DNA of 64,000 nt from Candidatus Solibacter sp. (GTDB lineage Bacteria; Acidobacteriota; Terriglobia; Bryobacterales; Bryobacteraceae). Shown here in pieces: positions 17,744-28,728 of this stretch (positions are counted from its first letter, which is position 1; every line of letters begins with the position of its first letter). The position numbers and the translations under genes were made by a program. Where the stretch lies: the NCBI GenBank assembly GCA_013822245.1, contig PNKE01000012.1, positions 1 through 64,000 of the forward strand, written 5' to 3'. The notes beneath the pieces are model-generated. The model had not been told where the DNA came from, made no database searches, and worked only from the letters and a program-made list of their open reading frames with translations.

Positions 17744-20425
17744 CTAGTTCACGTTCTTCGTCAGCGACTTCTTGAGAGTGATCCCGAAGGTCCGCTGATC
17801 GCCGGGCAAGCCGACAAACAAGCCGGAGTTGCCAGGGGCCGCGGAGAGGAACTCGAAGTAGCTGGCGTTGGAAAGGTTTCGCGCCCAGAGCGAGACCTCC
17901 CAGCCATCCTTGCCGCGGAAGCCCGCGCGCGGATTGAGCAAAGCATACTGGTTCACCATCAGATAACGCGAGGGCGAGGCGTTGGATGAGAACCGCGAGC
18001 GGTAACTGGCGTCGAGGCGGGCGAACCACTCACCGGGCTGCGATAGAAATCCGCCTCGCCTCACATATTCGCCGCCCGCCGAGAAGGCCCACTTCGAGAT
18101 GCCGGGCAGAATAGACCCCGAGATGTCCTTCACCTGCGGTCCGCCGGTCTCTTCAAGCGGCGGTGGGGCATCCGGAAAGCTGATATAGCGTCCGTCGGTG
18201 AAAGCGACGGCCGTATACACGGTGAACTCGGGATTGATGCGCGCCGAGAGGTCGAACTCGGCGCCGCGGACGCGGACCCGCTCGGCGTTGGCCAGATAGC
18301 CGCGCAGCACGCCCACCTGCGCGTTCACCACCTGAGTCTGGTAATCGCGGACGCCGGAATTGAACACGGCGAGGTTGGCGGTGACCCCTTTGAACGGGTT
18401 GGACTTGACGCCGAACTCCAAATGCCGCACCTGCTCTGGCCGCACAATGGCCGCCGAGGCGATGGGATTGCCCGCGGCGTCCTGGGGAACGCCGCCCAGA
18501 TTCAACCCGATGGGTTTGAAACCGGTGGAATAGGTCGCATACGCGCTCGAGGATTTTGAAGTCTTGTAGGAGAGCGTCAACTGTCCCGAGAGGTTGTGAT
18601 CGCTGGCGTCGGCCGAGTAGGCGAGCGGCGAAAGCAGGGAACGCTGCAACGCGATCAGCGCGGGGTTAGTTGTCTGAAGACCGCCGTAGACGGTCTGCCT
18701 GTAATCGATCGTCTTGCGGTCGAAGTTGTAGCGTAGTCCTGGGATCAGTTTCATGTGCTCGGTGAGGGAGTACTCCAGTTGGCCGAACAGGGCGCTGCTG
18801 GTGTTATCGAAATCGAAACCGATGTTCTGCCCATAGCCGTCGAGCAGTCCAGGGGCGCCGGCGCTGGCGCTGGGGGCTAGCAGGAAGCGTGCCGCGGCCC
18901 AACCTTGCTCCTGCGCATGAAAGCCGTCCGGGGTGAGATTCTGGTTGAACGTGAAGGCGCCGACGAGTAAGTTTGTCCGTGAATTCAGCGAACCCGCATA
19001 GCGAACCTCCTGCGAGAACTGCCTCTGCCTCGAGGGAGCCGCCGACACGGTGGTGACGGGCAGTCCAATGAAGTCGCGGTCGTTTGACGGGTTCCAGTCC
19101 CAAAAGCGCCAGGCGGTGATGGCGGTGATCAAACCTCGCCCGCGGACCCAATCGAGGGTGACCGAGCCGCCGCCCATGTCCTGATTCGACCGCCAGGGGC
19201 TGTCGGTGTCGATGACCCGATCGAACGGGTTGTAGCTGGGCGGCTGGTAGCCCAGGTCTGCGGCAATCGCAGCCCACTGCCGGTTCAGGGGGCGCAGCGT
19301 GGACGCAACGCCGGCGATGACCTGGGCGTAGCCTTCCGGACGTTGGCGGGCGTAGTCCGCCGAGATCAGGACCGACAGATCGGAGCGAGGCAAAATGAGT
19401 ACCTGGCCGCGCACGCCGGCGTTGTTGAGGTCGTTGACGTCGTCCTGGGTTCTCGAATTGTAGAGCAGGCCGTCGCGCTGCGTGGCGGAGAACGAGATCC
19501 GTGCGGCGACTTTGTCTTTGAAGACGGGTCCGCTGAACGACGCCTTGGCCTGGAGGAAACCGTAGTTGCCGAAGGAAAGTTCGTAGTTCTGCTCCGGCGT
19601 GAAGGAAGGCTTCTTTGTGGTGATGCTGATGGCGCCCGCGGTGGTGTTCTTGCCGAACAGAGTCCCCTGGGGGCCGCGGAGGATTTCGACGCGATCGACA
19701 TCGAGGAAGTCCAAGCTGGCAGCGGCGGTCCGCGCGAAAAAGACGCCATCCACATAGAAGCCGACTCCAGGATCGATGCCGTCATTGGTCAGGCCGAATG
19801 GGGAACCCAGTCCGCGGATCGTGATCGCCGAGTTGCGCGGATTCGACGAATAGAACTGGACTGTGGGAATCAGTTCCTTCAGCCGGTTCACGTTGAAAGC
19901 GCCTGCCCTCTCGATCACGGGGCCGGTCACCACGCTCACTGGCAGCGGCACGTCCTGGATCTCTTCCTCCACGCGGCGAGCCGTGACGGTAACGGATTCA
20001 TAGTGGCGGTGGCTCCCGATAGTTCCCTCCTCCTGTGCCTCTTGCGGCCGGGTGGCTGGCAGGACGGCCTCGGTATGACTTGAACCGACCTGGCCGGGCA
20101 GTTGGAGCACGCCCAAGTCCACTGTGCCGCCCTGAGACGGTATCGAGAACCGCGACCACAAGCCCGAACCCTGGTGTTCGACGCGGATGGAGTACGTTCC
20201 CGGAGGCAAGGGGCCGATTTCAAACGTGCCGTCCGGTCGCGTTTCCGCGCTGAACTGCCTGCCGGTATCGAGATTGCCGGCCTGGATCGAAGCGCCGGCT
20301 GCCGGCGCGCCGGAAGAGTACTGAAGCAAGACTTTGACTACGCCTAGGTTATCTTGAAGTGGCGCGGAAAGAAGTGACAAAGCTGTTAGCGCGAGAAACA
20401 ATATTTGAGGGAGAAAGCGATGCAT
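17744..20425 (-). CDS. TonB-dependent outer-membrane receptor
   Basis: This 893-residue protein has a signal peptide, then a carboxypeptidase-regulatory-like domain (about 28-105, with DGTFEIGPLPPGTYSIRVEH). A TonB-box-like stretch (YESVTVTARR, about 140-150), a plug domain (DVPLPVSVVTGPVIERAG onwards, with VEILRGPQGTLFGKNTTAGAI) and a long beta-barrel follow. The barrel ends in a hydrophobic strand but continues to KSLTKNVN. It imports a large substrate (siderophore, vitamin or glycan) using TonB energy. AAGGA lies about 6 bases before the ATG. Adjacent GH29 suggests glycan uptake, but no SusD partner is present. Confidence 0.93.
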   Translation of the reverse strand: MHRFLPQILFLALTALSLLSAPLQDNLGVVKVLLQYSSGAPAAGASIQAGNLDTGRQFSAETRPDGTFEIGPLPPGTYSIRVEHQGSGLWSRFSIPSQGGTVDLGVLQLPGQVGSSHTEAVLPATRPQEAQEEGTIGSHRHYESVTVTARRVEEEIQDVPLPVSVVTGPVIERAGAFNVNRLKELIPTVQFYSSNPRNSAITIRGLGSPFGLTNDGIDPGVGFYVDGVFFARTAAASLDFLDVDRVEILRGPQGTLFGKNTTAGAISITTKKPSFTPEQNYELSFGNYGFLQAKASFSGPVFKDKVAARISFSATQRDGLLYNSRTQDDVNDLNNAGVRGQVLILPRSDLSVLISADYARQRPEGYAQVIAGVASTLRPLNRQWAAIAADLGYQPPSYNPFDRVIDTDSPWRSNQDMGGGSVTLDWVRGRGLITAITAWRFWDWNPSNDRDFIGLPVTTVSAAPSRQRQFSQEVRYAGSLNSRTNLLVGAFTFNQNLTPDGFHAQEQGWAAARFLLAPSASAGAPGLLDGYGQNIGFDFDNTSSALFGQLEYSLTEHMKLIPGLRYNFDRKTIDYRQTVYGGLQTTNPALIALQRSLLSPLAYSADASDHNLSGQLTLSYKTSKSSSAYATYSTGFKPIGLNLGGVPQDAAGNPIASAAIVRPEQVRHLEFGVKSNPFKGVTANLAVFNSGVRDYQTQVVNAQVGVLRGYLANAERVRVRGAEFDLSARINPEFTVYTAVAFTDGRYISFPDAPPPLEETGGPQVKDISGSILPGISKWAFSAGGEYVRRGGFLSQPGEWFARLDASYRSRFSSNASPSRYLMVNQYALLNPRAGFRGKDGWEVSLWARNLSNASYFEFLSAAPGNSGLFVGLPGDQRTFGITLKKSLTKNVN

Positions 20426-21067
20426 CGATGTTCCTTAAATAGAAATTCAAAAACTGCGCAGCTCTCTTGGCCCAGCGTGGGCGACCCGGCCTTGCGTGCT
20501 GCTCGTCAGGGGCCGCCTCGGGCGGCCGACAGAACTATCTCCAGCTGTGCCAGCAATGGGTACAGCAATTCCGGCGTCATGCGTGGCGCGGCCTGCCGGG
20601 TCAGGTTGCCGCGCTGGCTGCGCCCTGAATCGGAAGTTGAGACGCTGGACGGATGGTTGTTATCTGGAGCCAGCCACGGCTCACTTGGAACAGAAAAGAT
20701 CTAGCGGAGTGAGGTGAGACAAGTGCTGATTCCGCCAGCCGCAGTGCAGAGGAATATGAGATATCGCCGTCTGTTATTAGACTTCATGAAATCCCTATAG
20801 CGCAACTCTACCACGCACGGAACAGAGTGGTCAAGAAAAATATTACTATGTCTATCGAGTATGGGGGGATTGTCTGAAGCTTGCGACATCGCCGCACGTC
20901 CAGGCGCCGGACCGGGCGCGGTTTGCTATTCTGAAATTTGCCTTTGACGACCATTGTTCTCTAGTTCCGGCTTCTCACGAGACGCTTCATGCGCGCTGAT
21001 GCGTGAAGTGTGAGAGGTCCGTGCGGTTGCTCCCATCCACCGCTGTGTTGGACTTGAGGACACTCCA
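20426..21067. other. Intergenic region, 642 bases, relatively AT-rich in the middle
   Basis: This gap separates the divergent TonB receptor and rsgA. I see no convincing gene. A 62-codon minus-strand ORF at 20701-20889 has no family features. About 20740-20870 is clearly less GC-rich than the flanks and could hold promoters. A minus-strand TTGACC (20834-20829) with TAGAGT 18 bases downstream is a weak promoter candidate for the receptor, giving a leader of nearly 400 bases. A strong hairpin at 20971-21017 precedes rsgA. Confidence 0.6.
20971..21017. repeat. Long imperfect hairpin upstream of rsgA
   Basis: An outer stem CTTCTCAC (20971-20978) pairs with GTGAGAGG (21010-21017). After an asymmetric bulge, an inner stem CTTCATGCG (20985-20993) pairs with TGCGTGAAG (21000-21008, two wobbles) around a 6-base loop. 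It lies about 50 bases before the rsgA start. It could be an mRNA leader structure or a binding site; hand-folded only. Confidence 0.4.
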
Positions 21068-22108
21068 TTGACTCTGGAATCGTTTGGTTGGAACCCGCAT
21101 TTCGCGCGGGCGTTCGCGGCTCAGGCAGAGCAGGGCGAGCGCGCGGGACGGGTGGTCTGTTTTCACGGCGCCGAATGCACGCTGTGGACCGCAGATGGCG
21201 AAGTGCGCGCGCCGCTGGCCGGCACGTTGAGGAAAGAAGGCGCCATCACGCCGGTGACCGGCGACTGGGTTTTGATCCGCGAGAGCGCACCGTCGATCCG
21301 CGGCGTGTTGAAGCGCAAGACGCTGCTGGCGCGCGCGGATTCGTTTCAGGGCGGCAAGCCGCAACCGCTGGCGGCGAACATCGACACGCTGCTGATTGTG
21401 ACCGGACTGGACGGCGACTTCAGCGTGCGGCGAATTGAACGCTTCCTGGTGCTGGCGGCATCGTCGGGCATCGACCCGGTGATCGTGTTGAGCAAGGCCG
21501 ATCTGCCGGCGCCGGATGAACTGGCGGCGGCGATCGCGGAGGCGCGGGAGGCGGCGCCGGGCGTGCCGGTGATTCCGTGGAGCGCGATGGACGGGCGCGA
21601 TGCGGGGGTGATTGCGGGGTGCGTGATGGCGGGGCAGACGGCGGCGGTGGCGGGGTCGTCGGGAGCGGGGAAGTCGACGTTGATCAACCGGCTGCTGGGC
21701 GAGGAGGTGCTGGCGACGGCCGGGGTGAGGGAGTCCGATTCCCGCGGGCGGCATACGACGACGCGGCGGGAGTTAATCGCGCTGCCGCAGGGTTGGATTG
21801 TGGCCGACCTGCCGGGACTGCGGGCGGTGGGGTTGTGGTCGACGGACGAGGCTGTGTCGGCGGTCTTCGGTGAAGTGGCGGAGGCCGCGCGGACGTGCCG
21901 GTACCGGGACTGCACGCATACGGTGGAGCCGGGGTGCGCGTTGAGGGAGGCCGTGGAGAGCGGCGAACTGGGCGCGGCGCGGCTGGCGGGTTTTGGGAAG
22001 CTGCGGCGGGAGAACGAATCGGTGCAGCAGGCCAAGCAGCGGTGGGCGAAGGCGATCGCGCGGGCGATGCGATCGCGGGAGAAAGCGGGCTTTGACTTGA
22101 AACGCTGA
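21068..22108 (+). CDS. rsgA: Ribosome small-subunit-dependent GTPase A
   Basis: This 346-residue circularly permuted GTPase helps late maturation of the 30S subunit. It has an N-terminal OB fold (about 20-80), the G4 motif VLSKADLP before G1 GSSGAGKSTLINRLL, and G3 DLPG after it. The C-terminal zinc knuckle is CRYRDCTHTVEPGCALREAV. A TTG start is used, with GAGGA about 7 bases upstream; no ATG or GTG gives the conserved ESFGWNPHFA N-terminus. Confidence 0.93.
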   Translation: MTLESFGWNPHFARAFAAQAEQGERAGRVVCFHGAECTLWTADGEVRAPLAGTLRKEGAITPVTGDWVLIRESAPSIRGVLKRKTLLARADSFQGGKPQPLAANIDTLLIVTGLDGDFSVRRIERFLVLAASSGIDPVIVLSKADLPAPDELAAAIAEAREAAPGVPVIPWSAMDGRDAGVIAGCVMAGQTAAVAGSSGAGKSTLINRLLGEEVLATAGVRESDSRGRHTTTRRELIALPQGWIVADLPGLRAVGLWSTDEAVSAVFGEVAEAARTCRYRDCTHTVEPGCALREAVESGELGAARLAGFGKLRRENESVQQAKQRWAKAIARAMRSREKAGFDLKR

Positions 22109-22457
22109 CGGGTTCCGGCGTATCCGGGCTACGGCTGGGGGATTCCGGGCGGATGGGCGTAGGGGGGGCGTCGCGCGTCGCCGATTACCAGGTAACGGAC
22201 AAGCCGATCGACAGAGAGAAGCTGATTGTGGCCGGCGCGTCACGCAACGGCAAGGCGTCGATGATCGCCGCGGCGTTTGACTCGCGCTTCATGGGCGCGC
22301 CGGTGGTGACCGGGGGCGGCGGCATGGGCGCGTATCGATTCGCCGGTCCGCGGGGCAGCGAGACGCTGGATGTGATGCTGATGGAGTATCCGAACTGGAC
22401 GCCGCGCTGGCCAAGGCGAAGGCGGCGGCAGCGGCGGCAAGGGCGTTGAAGAAATAA
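22109..22457 (+). pseudogene. Remnant of a CE15-type glucuronoyl esterase
   Basis: The frame immediately after the rsgA stop reads RVPAYPGYGWGIPGGWA then hits TAG at 22160. One frame over, translation resumes as GASRVADYQVTDKPIDREKL then IVAGASRNGKASMIAAAF. This is the nucleophile region (SRNGK) of CE15 glucuronoyl esterases, including the following TGGGGMGAYRF. At YPNW the similarity ends and a third frame gives LDAALAKAKAAAAAARALKK to a TAA at 22457. Frameshifts at about 22160 and 22395 plus loss of the N-terminus and middle make this a dead gene fragment. Confidence 0.7.
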
Positions 22458-22470
22458 ACGGGGTTCGCGC

Positions 22471-23720
<1,250 letters not shown>

Positions 23721-23724
<4 letters not shown>

Positions 23725-24962
23725 CGTTCAGCCCTCAATGCTTCGATGGGATCGAGCTTGGATGCCTTGTGGGCGGGGTAGATCCCGAAGAACAGGCCGA
23801 CGACGGCCGAGATGCCGACGCCGAGGAAGATGGCAATGGGCGGCAACTCCATGGGAACGGGCGTCGTGCTCCTGACAATGAGCGCCACCGCCCACGCAAT
23901 GGCCACGCCGGCGAAGCCGCCGAAGCTGGACAGCACGGCGGATTCGATGAGGAACTGCTGGAGAATGTCGATGCGCCGGGCGCCGAGCGATTTGCGGACG
24001 CCGATTTCGACGGTGCGTTCAGTGACCACGGCCAGCATGATGTTCATAATGACGACGCCGCCGACGACCATGAAGACGCTGACCACGGCCACGGCGGTGG
24101 CGGCGATGGCCTTGGTGAGCCTTTCCCAGAGGCTCATGATTGAATCCGAGGCGAAGATGGTGAAGTTATCCTCGCGGCCGGGCGGCAGGTGCCGGTAGGA
24201 GCGCAGCAGGACGCGGACCTCGTCCATGGCCTGCTGGATGTGGTCCTGGCTGATGGCCTGGATGGCGAAGCTGAGGCCGGAGCGGGCGGTGTATTGCTTG
24301 AAATAGGTGTTGATGGGGATGTGGACGAAGCTGTCCTGGGACTGGCCGAAGACGCTGCCCATGCGTTTGGCGGCGCCGACGACGGTAAAGGGGCGGCCGG
24401 CGATGTTGATGGTCTTGCCGATGGGATCGACATTCTCGAAGAAGCGGGTCTTGAGGTCGGCGCCGATGAAGGCGACGGTGCGGCGGTTGAAATTTTCGGC
24501 ATCGGAGAAGTACCGCCCCGATTCGACCTGGATGTTGGACAACACGTTGAGGTTCGTCGACCCGCCGGTGAGTTGGACGTCGTCCTCGCGGATGGCGCCG
24601 AGGGTGATGTCGGCGCGGGTGGAGTTTCTCATGCCCATGTCGTGGACCAGGGTGGCCTGGGACTTGATGAACTCGAACTCCTCGACCTTGAGTTGGGGGT
24701 TTTTGCGAAGCAGTTCGAGAAATTTCTTGGGGTCGAAATCGCCGAAGAACGCCATTCGAACGACGACGAAGCCGCCGGCGCCGAGGTCGGCGATCTTGTC
24801 GGCGACGTAGCGATTCATGCCGTGGATGACGCTCATGACGGCGATGAGCGTGGTGGTGGAGAGGATGATGCCGAGCAGAGTAAGAAAGCTGCGGAGCTTG
24901 GAGGCCCGCAGCGAAGCCATCGCGATCCAAAATGCCTCGGCGAATGAGGCTTTGAAGTTCAT
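23721..24962 (-). CDS. MacB-like ABC transporter permease
   Basis: This 413-residue paralogue of the next gene has an N-terminal helix (LRASKLRSFLTLLGIILSTT), a large periplasmic domain and an FtsX domain with MNIMLAVVTERTVEIGVRKS and a C-terminal HKASKLDPIEALRAER. The ATG at 24962 was chosen because it shares its A with the stop of the upstream YheT-like hydrolase gene (TGATG); codons before it read as antisense. It is coupled upstream to a hydrolase and downstream to the second permease. Confidence 0.87.
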
Positions 24963-25942
24963 CAATTGACTAGACGGCGAGCCATACCCAGTTGTTCCGT
25001 GATCCATTGAATAATCAAGGGATCGAGCCAGAAGCGGGGCCTGTTGCGGCTGATGAAGCCGAGGTGGCCGCCGTGGGCGACGGCGCGGAGGCGGATGGAG
25101 GGGTTGTGGGCCAGGCGGGGGTCGGAGAACAGGGAGAAGGGGATCAGTGGGTCGTCGATGGCCTGGACGACGAGTGTGGGAACGCGGACAGCGGCGACGA
25201 AATTGAGAGCCGATTGGGTTTTGTAGTAGTTTGCCGCCGTGCCGAAGCCGAAGTGGGGTGCGGTGAACTGGTTGTCGAAGCCGAAGATGGTCGTGACGCG
25301 GTTGATGGCGTTGAGGGGGAAGCGCCCTGGATCGGCGGCATGGCGGCGGAGGTAGCGCCGGCGCAGGGAGCGGACGAAGCGCTGCTGGTAGAGGATGTTC
25401 TGGCGGGCGTCGAGGCGGCGGACGCATTCGGCGAGATCGATGGGCGTGGAGACGGCGATGAAGCCAGTCACCAGGCCGGCGGCGGAGGGGCCGAGTTCGC
25501 CTGCGAGTTTGAGGGTCAGGTTGCCGCCGAGCGAGAAGCCGGCCTGAAACAGCGGGGCGGAGGATTTCACGCGGATCTGGCGAAGGACGCTGAGGGCGTC
25601 GGCGGTGAGGCCGGAGTGGTAGAGAGTGGGGGTGAGGTGTTCGGAACCGCCGCAGCCGCGGATATTGAGGCGGTGGGCGGCGAAGCCGTTTTCGCAGAGG
25701 GCCTGGGCGAGCGAGACCATGTAGCCGCTGAGGCTGGAGCCTTCCAGGCCGTGGACCAGGAGGACTTCACCGCGGGCGTGGCCGGCGGGGCGGTTTTCAT
25801 GCACGATGACGGTGGTGCCGGGTTCGGTTTCATAGAGGACTTCGCGGGTGGGGAAGCGGGGTTCGTCGATGGCGCGTTTCCAGAAGTTCCCCGCCAGGGT
25901 TAACAGGTGAGGATTGCGAAAAAAGGGCTCGAAGTCGTTCAA
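24962..25942 (-). CDS. YheT-family alpha/beta hydrolase
   Basis: This 326-residue esterase-like hydrolase starts with the YheT/ABHD1-3-type N-terminus (FFRNPHLLTLAGNFW). The nucleophile elbow is GFSLGGN, the oxyanion segment VHGLEGSS, the acid AIDDPLIP and the catalytic His in AHGGHLGF. It probably hydrolyses membrane lipid esters. It is first in an operon with two MacB-like permeases (TGATG coupling). Confidence 0.88.
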   Translation of the reverse strand: MNDFEPFFRNPHLLTLAGNFWKRAIDEPRFPTREVLYETEPGTTVIVHENRPAGHARGEVLLVHGLEGSSLSGYMVSLAQALCENGFAAHRLNIRGCGGSEHLTPTLYHSGLTADALSVLRQIRVKSSAPLFQAGFSLGGNLTLKLAGELGPSAAGLVTGFIAVSTPIDLAECVRRLDARQNILYQQRFVRSLRRRYLRRHAADPGRFPLNAINRVTTIFGFDNQFTAPHFGFGTAANYYKTQSALNFVAAVRVPTLVVQAIDDPLIPFSLFSDPRLAHNPSIRLRAVAHGGHLGFISRNRPRFWLDPLIIQWITEQLGMARRLVN

Positions 25943-26020
25943 CTTAACAGGTTAGCCCAACAGCCCGCCCGGCGAGGCGGAACAGCTTCGAGCCGCACGG
26001 GGTGAACACCAGCCGGGGTT

Positions 26021-26800
26021 TCAATCGCCTTCCACTTCGCGTTCGAGCGATCCCGGCTCGCCGGACTTGCGGGCCAGATCCTCGGTGAGAATGATGGCCT
26101 CGGCCAGGTCTCTCATGGGGCGGCGCAGGCGGCGGCTCTCGTTGCGGAGCCGCAGATAGGCCTCTTCCTCGGACAGGCTGTATTTGAACTGCAGGATGCC
26201 TTTGGCCCGTTCCACCAGCTTCCTGGTTTCGAGCTGGCGTTTCATTTCGAGGGTTTCCTCGTGGAGGCGGGCGTTTTCGTCCATCAGGCGTGCGCGGGCG
26301 ATGGCGCCGCCCATCTGTTCGCCGATGAAGGTGAGCAGTCCGATCGCCTCGGAACTGTAATCGTGGGGTTCGCGGTGGTGGACGTTGACGACGCCGATGA
26401 CGTCTCCGCCACTGACGAGCGGCACCGAGCAGAACGCTTCGTAGGTGTCCTCGACCAATCCGGGCAGCCGGATGAATCTGGGATCGGATGCGGCGTTGTT
26501 CGGCAGGACGACGACGCTTTTATGCTCCACAACCCAGCCGGTGATGCCCTCGCCGCTTTGAATGGAAAGGTGGCCGATCTCGCCGGCGTGGGGGACCTGC
26601 GACGCCCGGAGAACGACATCGCCCGAGCCGGCGTCGAGCAAATAAACCAGGCAGGCGTCGCAGGCGGTCACCTGGACCGTGAGGCCGACGATTTCGCCCA
26701 GCATCTCGTCCACGCCGCGGTGGGAGCTGACAATGCTGCTGATGCGGTGCAGCAGGGTGACTTGTTGAGTGTTTGGCTCCATTGTGAGTACTGACGCCAT
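26021..26800 (-). CDS. GAF-ANTAR response regulator-like protein
   Basis: A 259-residue cytoplasmic protein with a GAF sensor domain (about 15-165) and a C-terminal ANTAR RNA-binding domain (about 180-240, LVERAKGILQFKYSLSEEEAYLRLR). ANTAR domains bind paired-hexaloop hairpins in nascent RNA and block termination. No receiver domain is present, so the GAF domain itself would sense a ligand or redox state. The first Met is at 26800, and an internal ATG seven codons in (MEPNTQQ) is an alternative. Target hairpins were not found in the window. Confidence 0.85.
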   Translation of the reverse strand: MASVLTMEPNTQQVTLLHRISSIVSSHRGVDEMLGEIVGLTVQVTACDACLVYLLDAGSGDVVLRASQVPHAGEIGHLSIQSGEGITGWVVEHKSVVVLPNNAASDPRFIRLPGLVEDTYEAFCSVPLVSGGDVIGVVNVHHREPHDYSSEAIGLLTFIGEQMGGAIARARLMDENARLHEETLEMKRQLETRKLVERAKGILQFKYSLSEEEAYLRLRNESRRLRRPMRDLAEAIILTEDLARKSGEPGSLEREVEGD

Positions 26801-26883
26801 CGCTGATTGTAGGATAGTTTCAGGCGTGCGCGCGGTCCAATCGAAGTTTTCTATCGGCCCGATTGAGGCGCGGCGAAAATGTC

Positions 26884-28572
26884 ATGGGGTTGAAACAGTT
26901 GCTTCCGGCCGTTGTGTTGGCGCTGGCCGCCCAGTGCGCGGCCGGGGCGGCGTGGACGCGCGCGGCATGGGGCGGCGTCGAGGTCCATACCGACGCCGGC
27001 CGCGGCATGGCCGGGCGGATTCTGGCGGAGACGCTACGATTCCACGCCGCCTGCGCCCGTTACTACGGACTGGATCCCGCGCCGCCGCCGATGAGCGTCG
27101 TCTATTTCGCCAGCGAATCGGACTTCCGGCAGTTCCGTGGCGACGGCTATTCGAAGGGCTTCTTCCAGCGGCAGGGCGACTCGACCTGGATCGTCGTTCA
27201 TGCCGGAGCGGATGCGGTACGGCGGCTGCGGCACGAAGTGGTCCACGTGCTCAACGATCAGGCCGGATTGAGCCTGGCGCCGGCATGGCTGAACGAAGGG
27301 CTGGCCGAATACTGGTCGGCGATGGACGTCAACGCCGCCATGAACCGCCAGTGGCGTTCAGCGCCGATTCCGGCGCTGCTTGAATTGCTCTCAGGCTCCA
27401 GTGGCTTCAGGGAGAGCGATCTCGGCGACGGCCGCCAGGAGGTGGACCAGGCGCTGTTCTACGCGCGTTCCTGGCTGCTGGTGCGCCATCTGACGGCGGA
27501 TGGTGGAATGGACAGGATCAAGCGGCTCGGCGCGTTGCTGGCCGGGGGTGAGGACTCCGGCACGGCCTTCCGGCTTGTCTATGGCGCCGGCGTGGACACG
27601 CTGATTGGCCGCGCGCAGGCGGCGGTGGGGCCTGGAGGCGCGGCGCGCGGCTGGGTTGAGCAAAGCTGGCCGCCGCCGCATGCGGCGGGCGAAACGGCTC
27701 TCGGCGCTTTCGACAGCGAGTTGCTGCTCGGCGAATTGGCAAGCGTGACCGGCTCACAGAGCGAATCCCAGCGCCGTTATGAAAAGGCCCTGGCCGCCGC
27801 CGGCCGCGGCCCGGACGGCCACAGCCGGATGGCGATGGTGGCGCTGCGCCGGGGCGACCGCAAAGAGGCCTTGCGGTTGATGGACGCCGCCGCGCGGGCC
27901 GGGAGCATGGACGCGCGGATGTGGTTTGAATACGCCATCCTGCTGCGCGATGGCGAGGGCGGCGGGGAAGGCTGGATCAGGGCCGCGCGCCGGGCCGTGG
28001 AACTGGATCCGGAACGGGCCGAAGCCTGGTTCATCCTCGGTTCGGCCCTCCATGGCGGGGATGCCGTGGACGCCCTGGCGAGGGCCGCCCGATCCGCCCA
28101 ATCCCGCTCCTGGATGTGGGAGGCCTATGGGCGCGCCCTGCTCAAGGCCGGGCGCAAGGACGAGGCCCGGGCGGCCGCGGCCGAGGCGCTCAAGCGCGCC
28201 CGCCGCCCCAGGGAGCGCGCAATGGCAGAAGGACTGATGGCCGACATCGACGCCCTTGCTCCGCCGCGGAAGGCCGCGGGGCCGGCGACGGTCACGCCTG
28301 AGGGTTGGAAGCAGCGCCAGGGGGCGGCGTCCGTCGAAGGGCGGCTGGTGGAGGTGGATTGCGCGGGCCGCGTGCCGGTGCTTGTGGTCGATGGTCCAGG
28401 CGGCATGGCGCGCATCTCGGTGAAGCAGACGGCGGGTCTCGATCTGCCTGACAACATGAACTTCACCTGCGGTCCCCAATCCCCTCGGCGGCCCGCCATC
28501 TTCGGCCACGACGCCCAACCCGACACCGCGCTGCGCTCCACGGGCGATCTCCGGTCCATCCGTTTCAAGTAA
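26884..28572 (+). CDS. Secreted DUF1570/MA-clan-like peptidase with tetratricopeptide-like repeats
   Basis: About 562 residues with a signal peptide (MGLKQLLPAVVLALAAQCAAG). The zinc-peptidase motif is HEVVH, followed by ND, about 25 residues before NEGLAEYW, the glutamate-zincin layout. The C-terminal half (about 270-480) is a helical repeat region consistent with TPRs, and a short beta-rich tail follows. It may process proteins in the periplasm. The ATG at 26884 was preferred over 26863 because it starts the signal peptide. Confidence 0.78.
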   Translation: MGLKQLLPAVVLALAAQCAAGAAWTRAAWGGVEVHTDAGRGMAGRILAETLRFHAACARYYGLDPAPPPMSVVYFASESDFRQFRGDGYSKGFFQRQGDSTWIVVHAGADAVRRLRHEVVHVLNDQAGLSLAPAWLNEGLAEYWSAMDVNAAMNRQWRSAPIPALLELLSGSSGFRESDLGDGRQEVDQALFYARSWLLVRHLTADGGMDRIKRLGALLAGGEDSGTAFRLVYGAGVDTLIGRAQAAVGPGGAARGWVEQSWPPPHAAGETALGAFDSELLLGELASVTGSQSESQRRYEKALAAAGRGPDGHSRMAMVALRRGDRKEALRLMDAAARAGSMDARMWFEYAILLRDGEGGGEGWIRAARRAVELDPERAEAWFILGSALHGGDAVDALARAARSAQSRSWMWEAYGRALLKAGRKDEARAAAAEALKRARRPRERAMAEGLMADIDALAPPRKAAGPATVTPEGWKQRQGAASVEGRLVEVDCAGRVPVLVVDGPGGMARISVKQTAGLDLPDNMNFTCGPQSPRRPAIFGHDAQPDTALRSTGDLRSIRFK

Positions 28573-28728
28573 TCTCCACGATCCCTCAACCGGCGCTACC
28601 CCCCCGAATAGGGGCGGATCGGGCCTTGCATTGCCGCGTCCACAAACGTAGAATTCACCTAGCGTCGCGTCCGCAGGGATGGCATCCGCCTCTCCGCCCG
28701 GACGCGGTTGCGGATGGAGGTTGCAGCC

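Noticed and set aside
20701-20889. 62-codon minus-strand ORF in the TonB receptor/rsgA gap
   Set aside because: No ribosome-binding site or recognisable family; likely chance in an AT-richer stretch.
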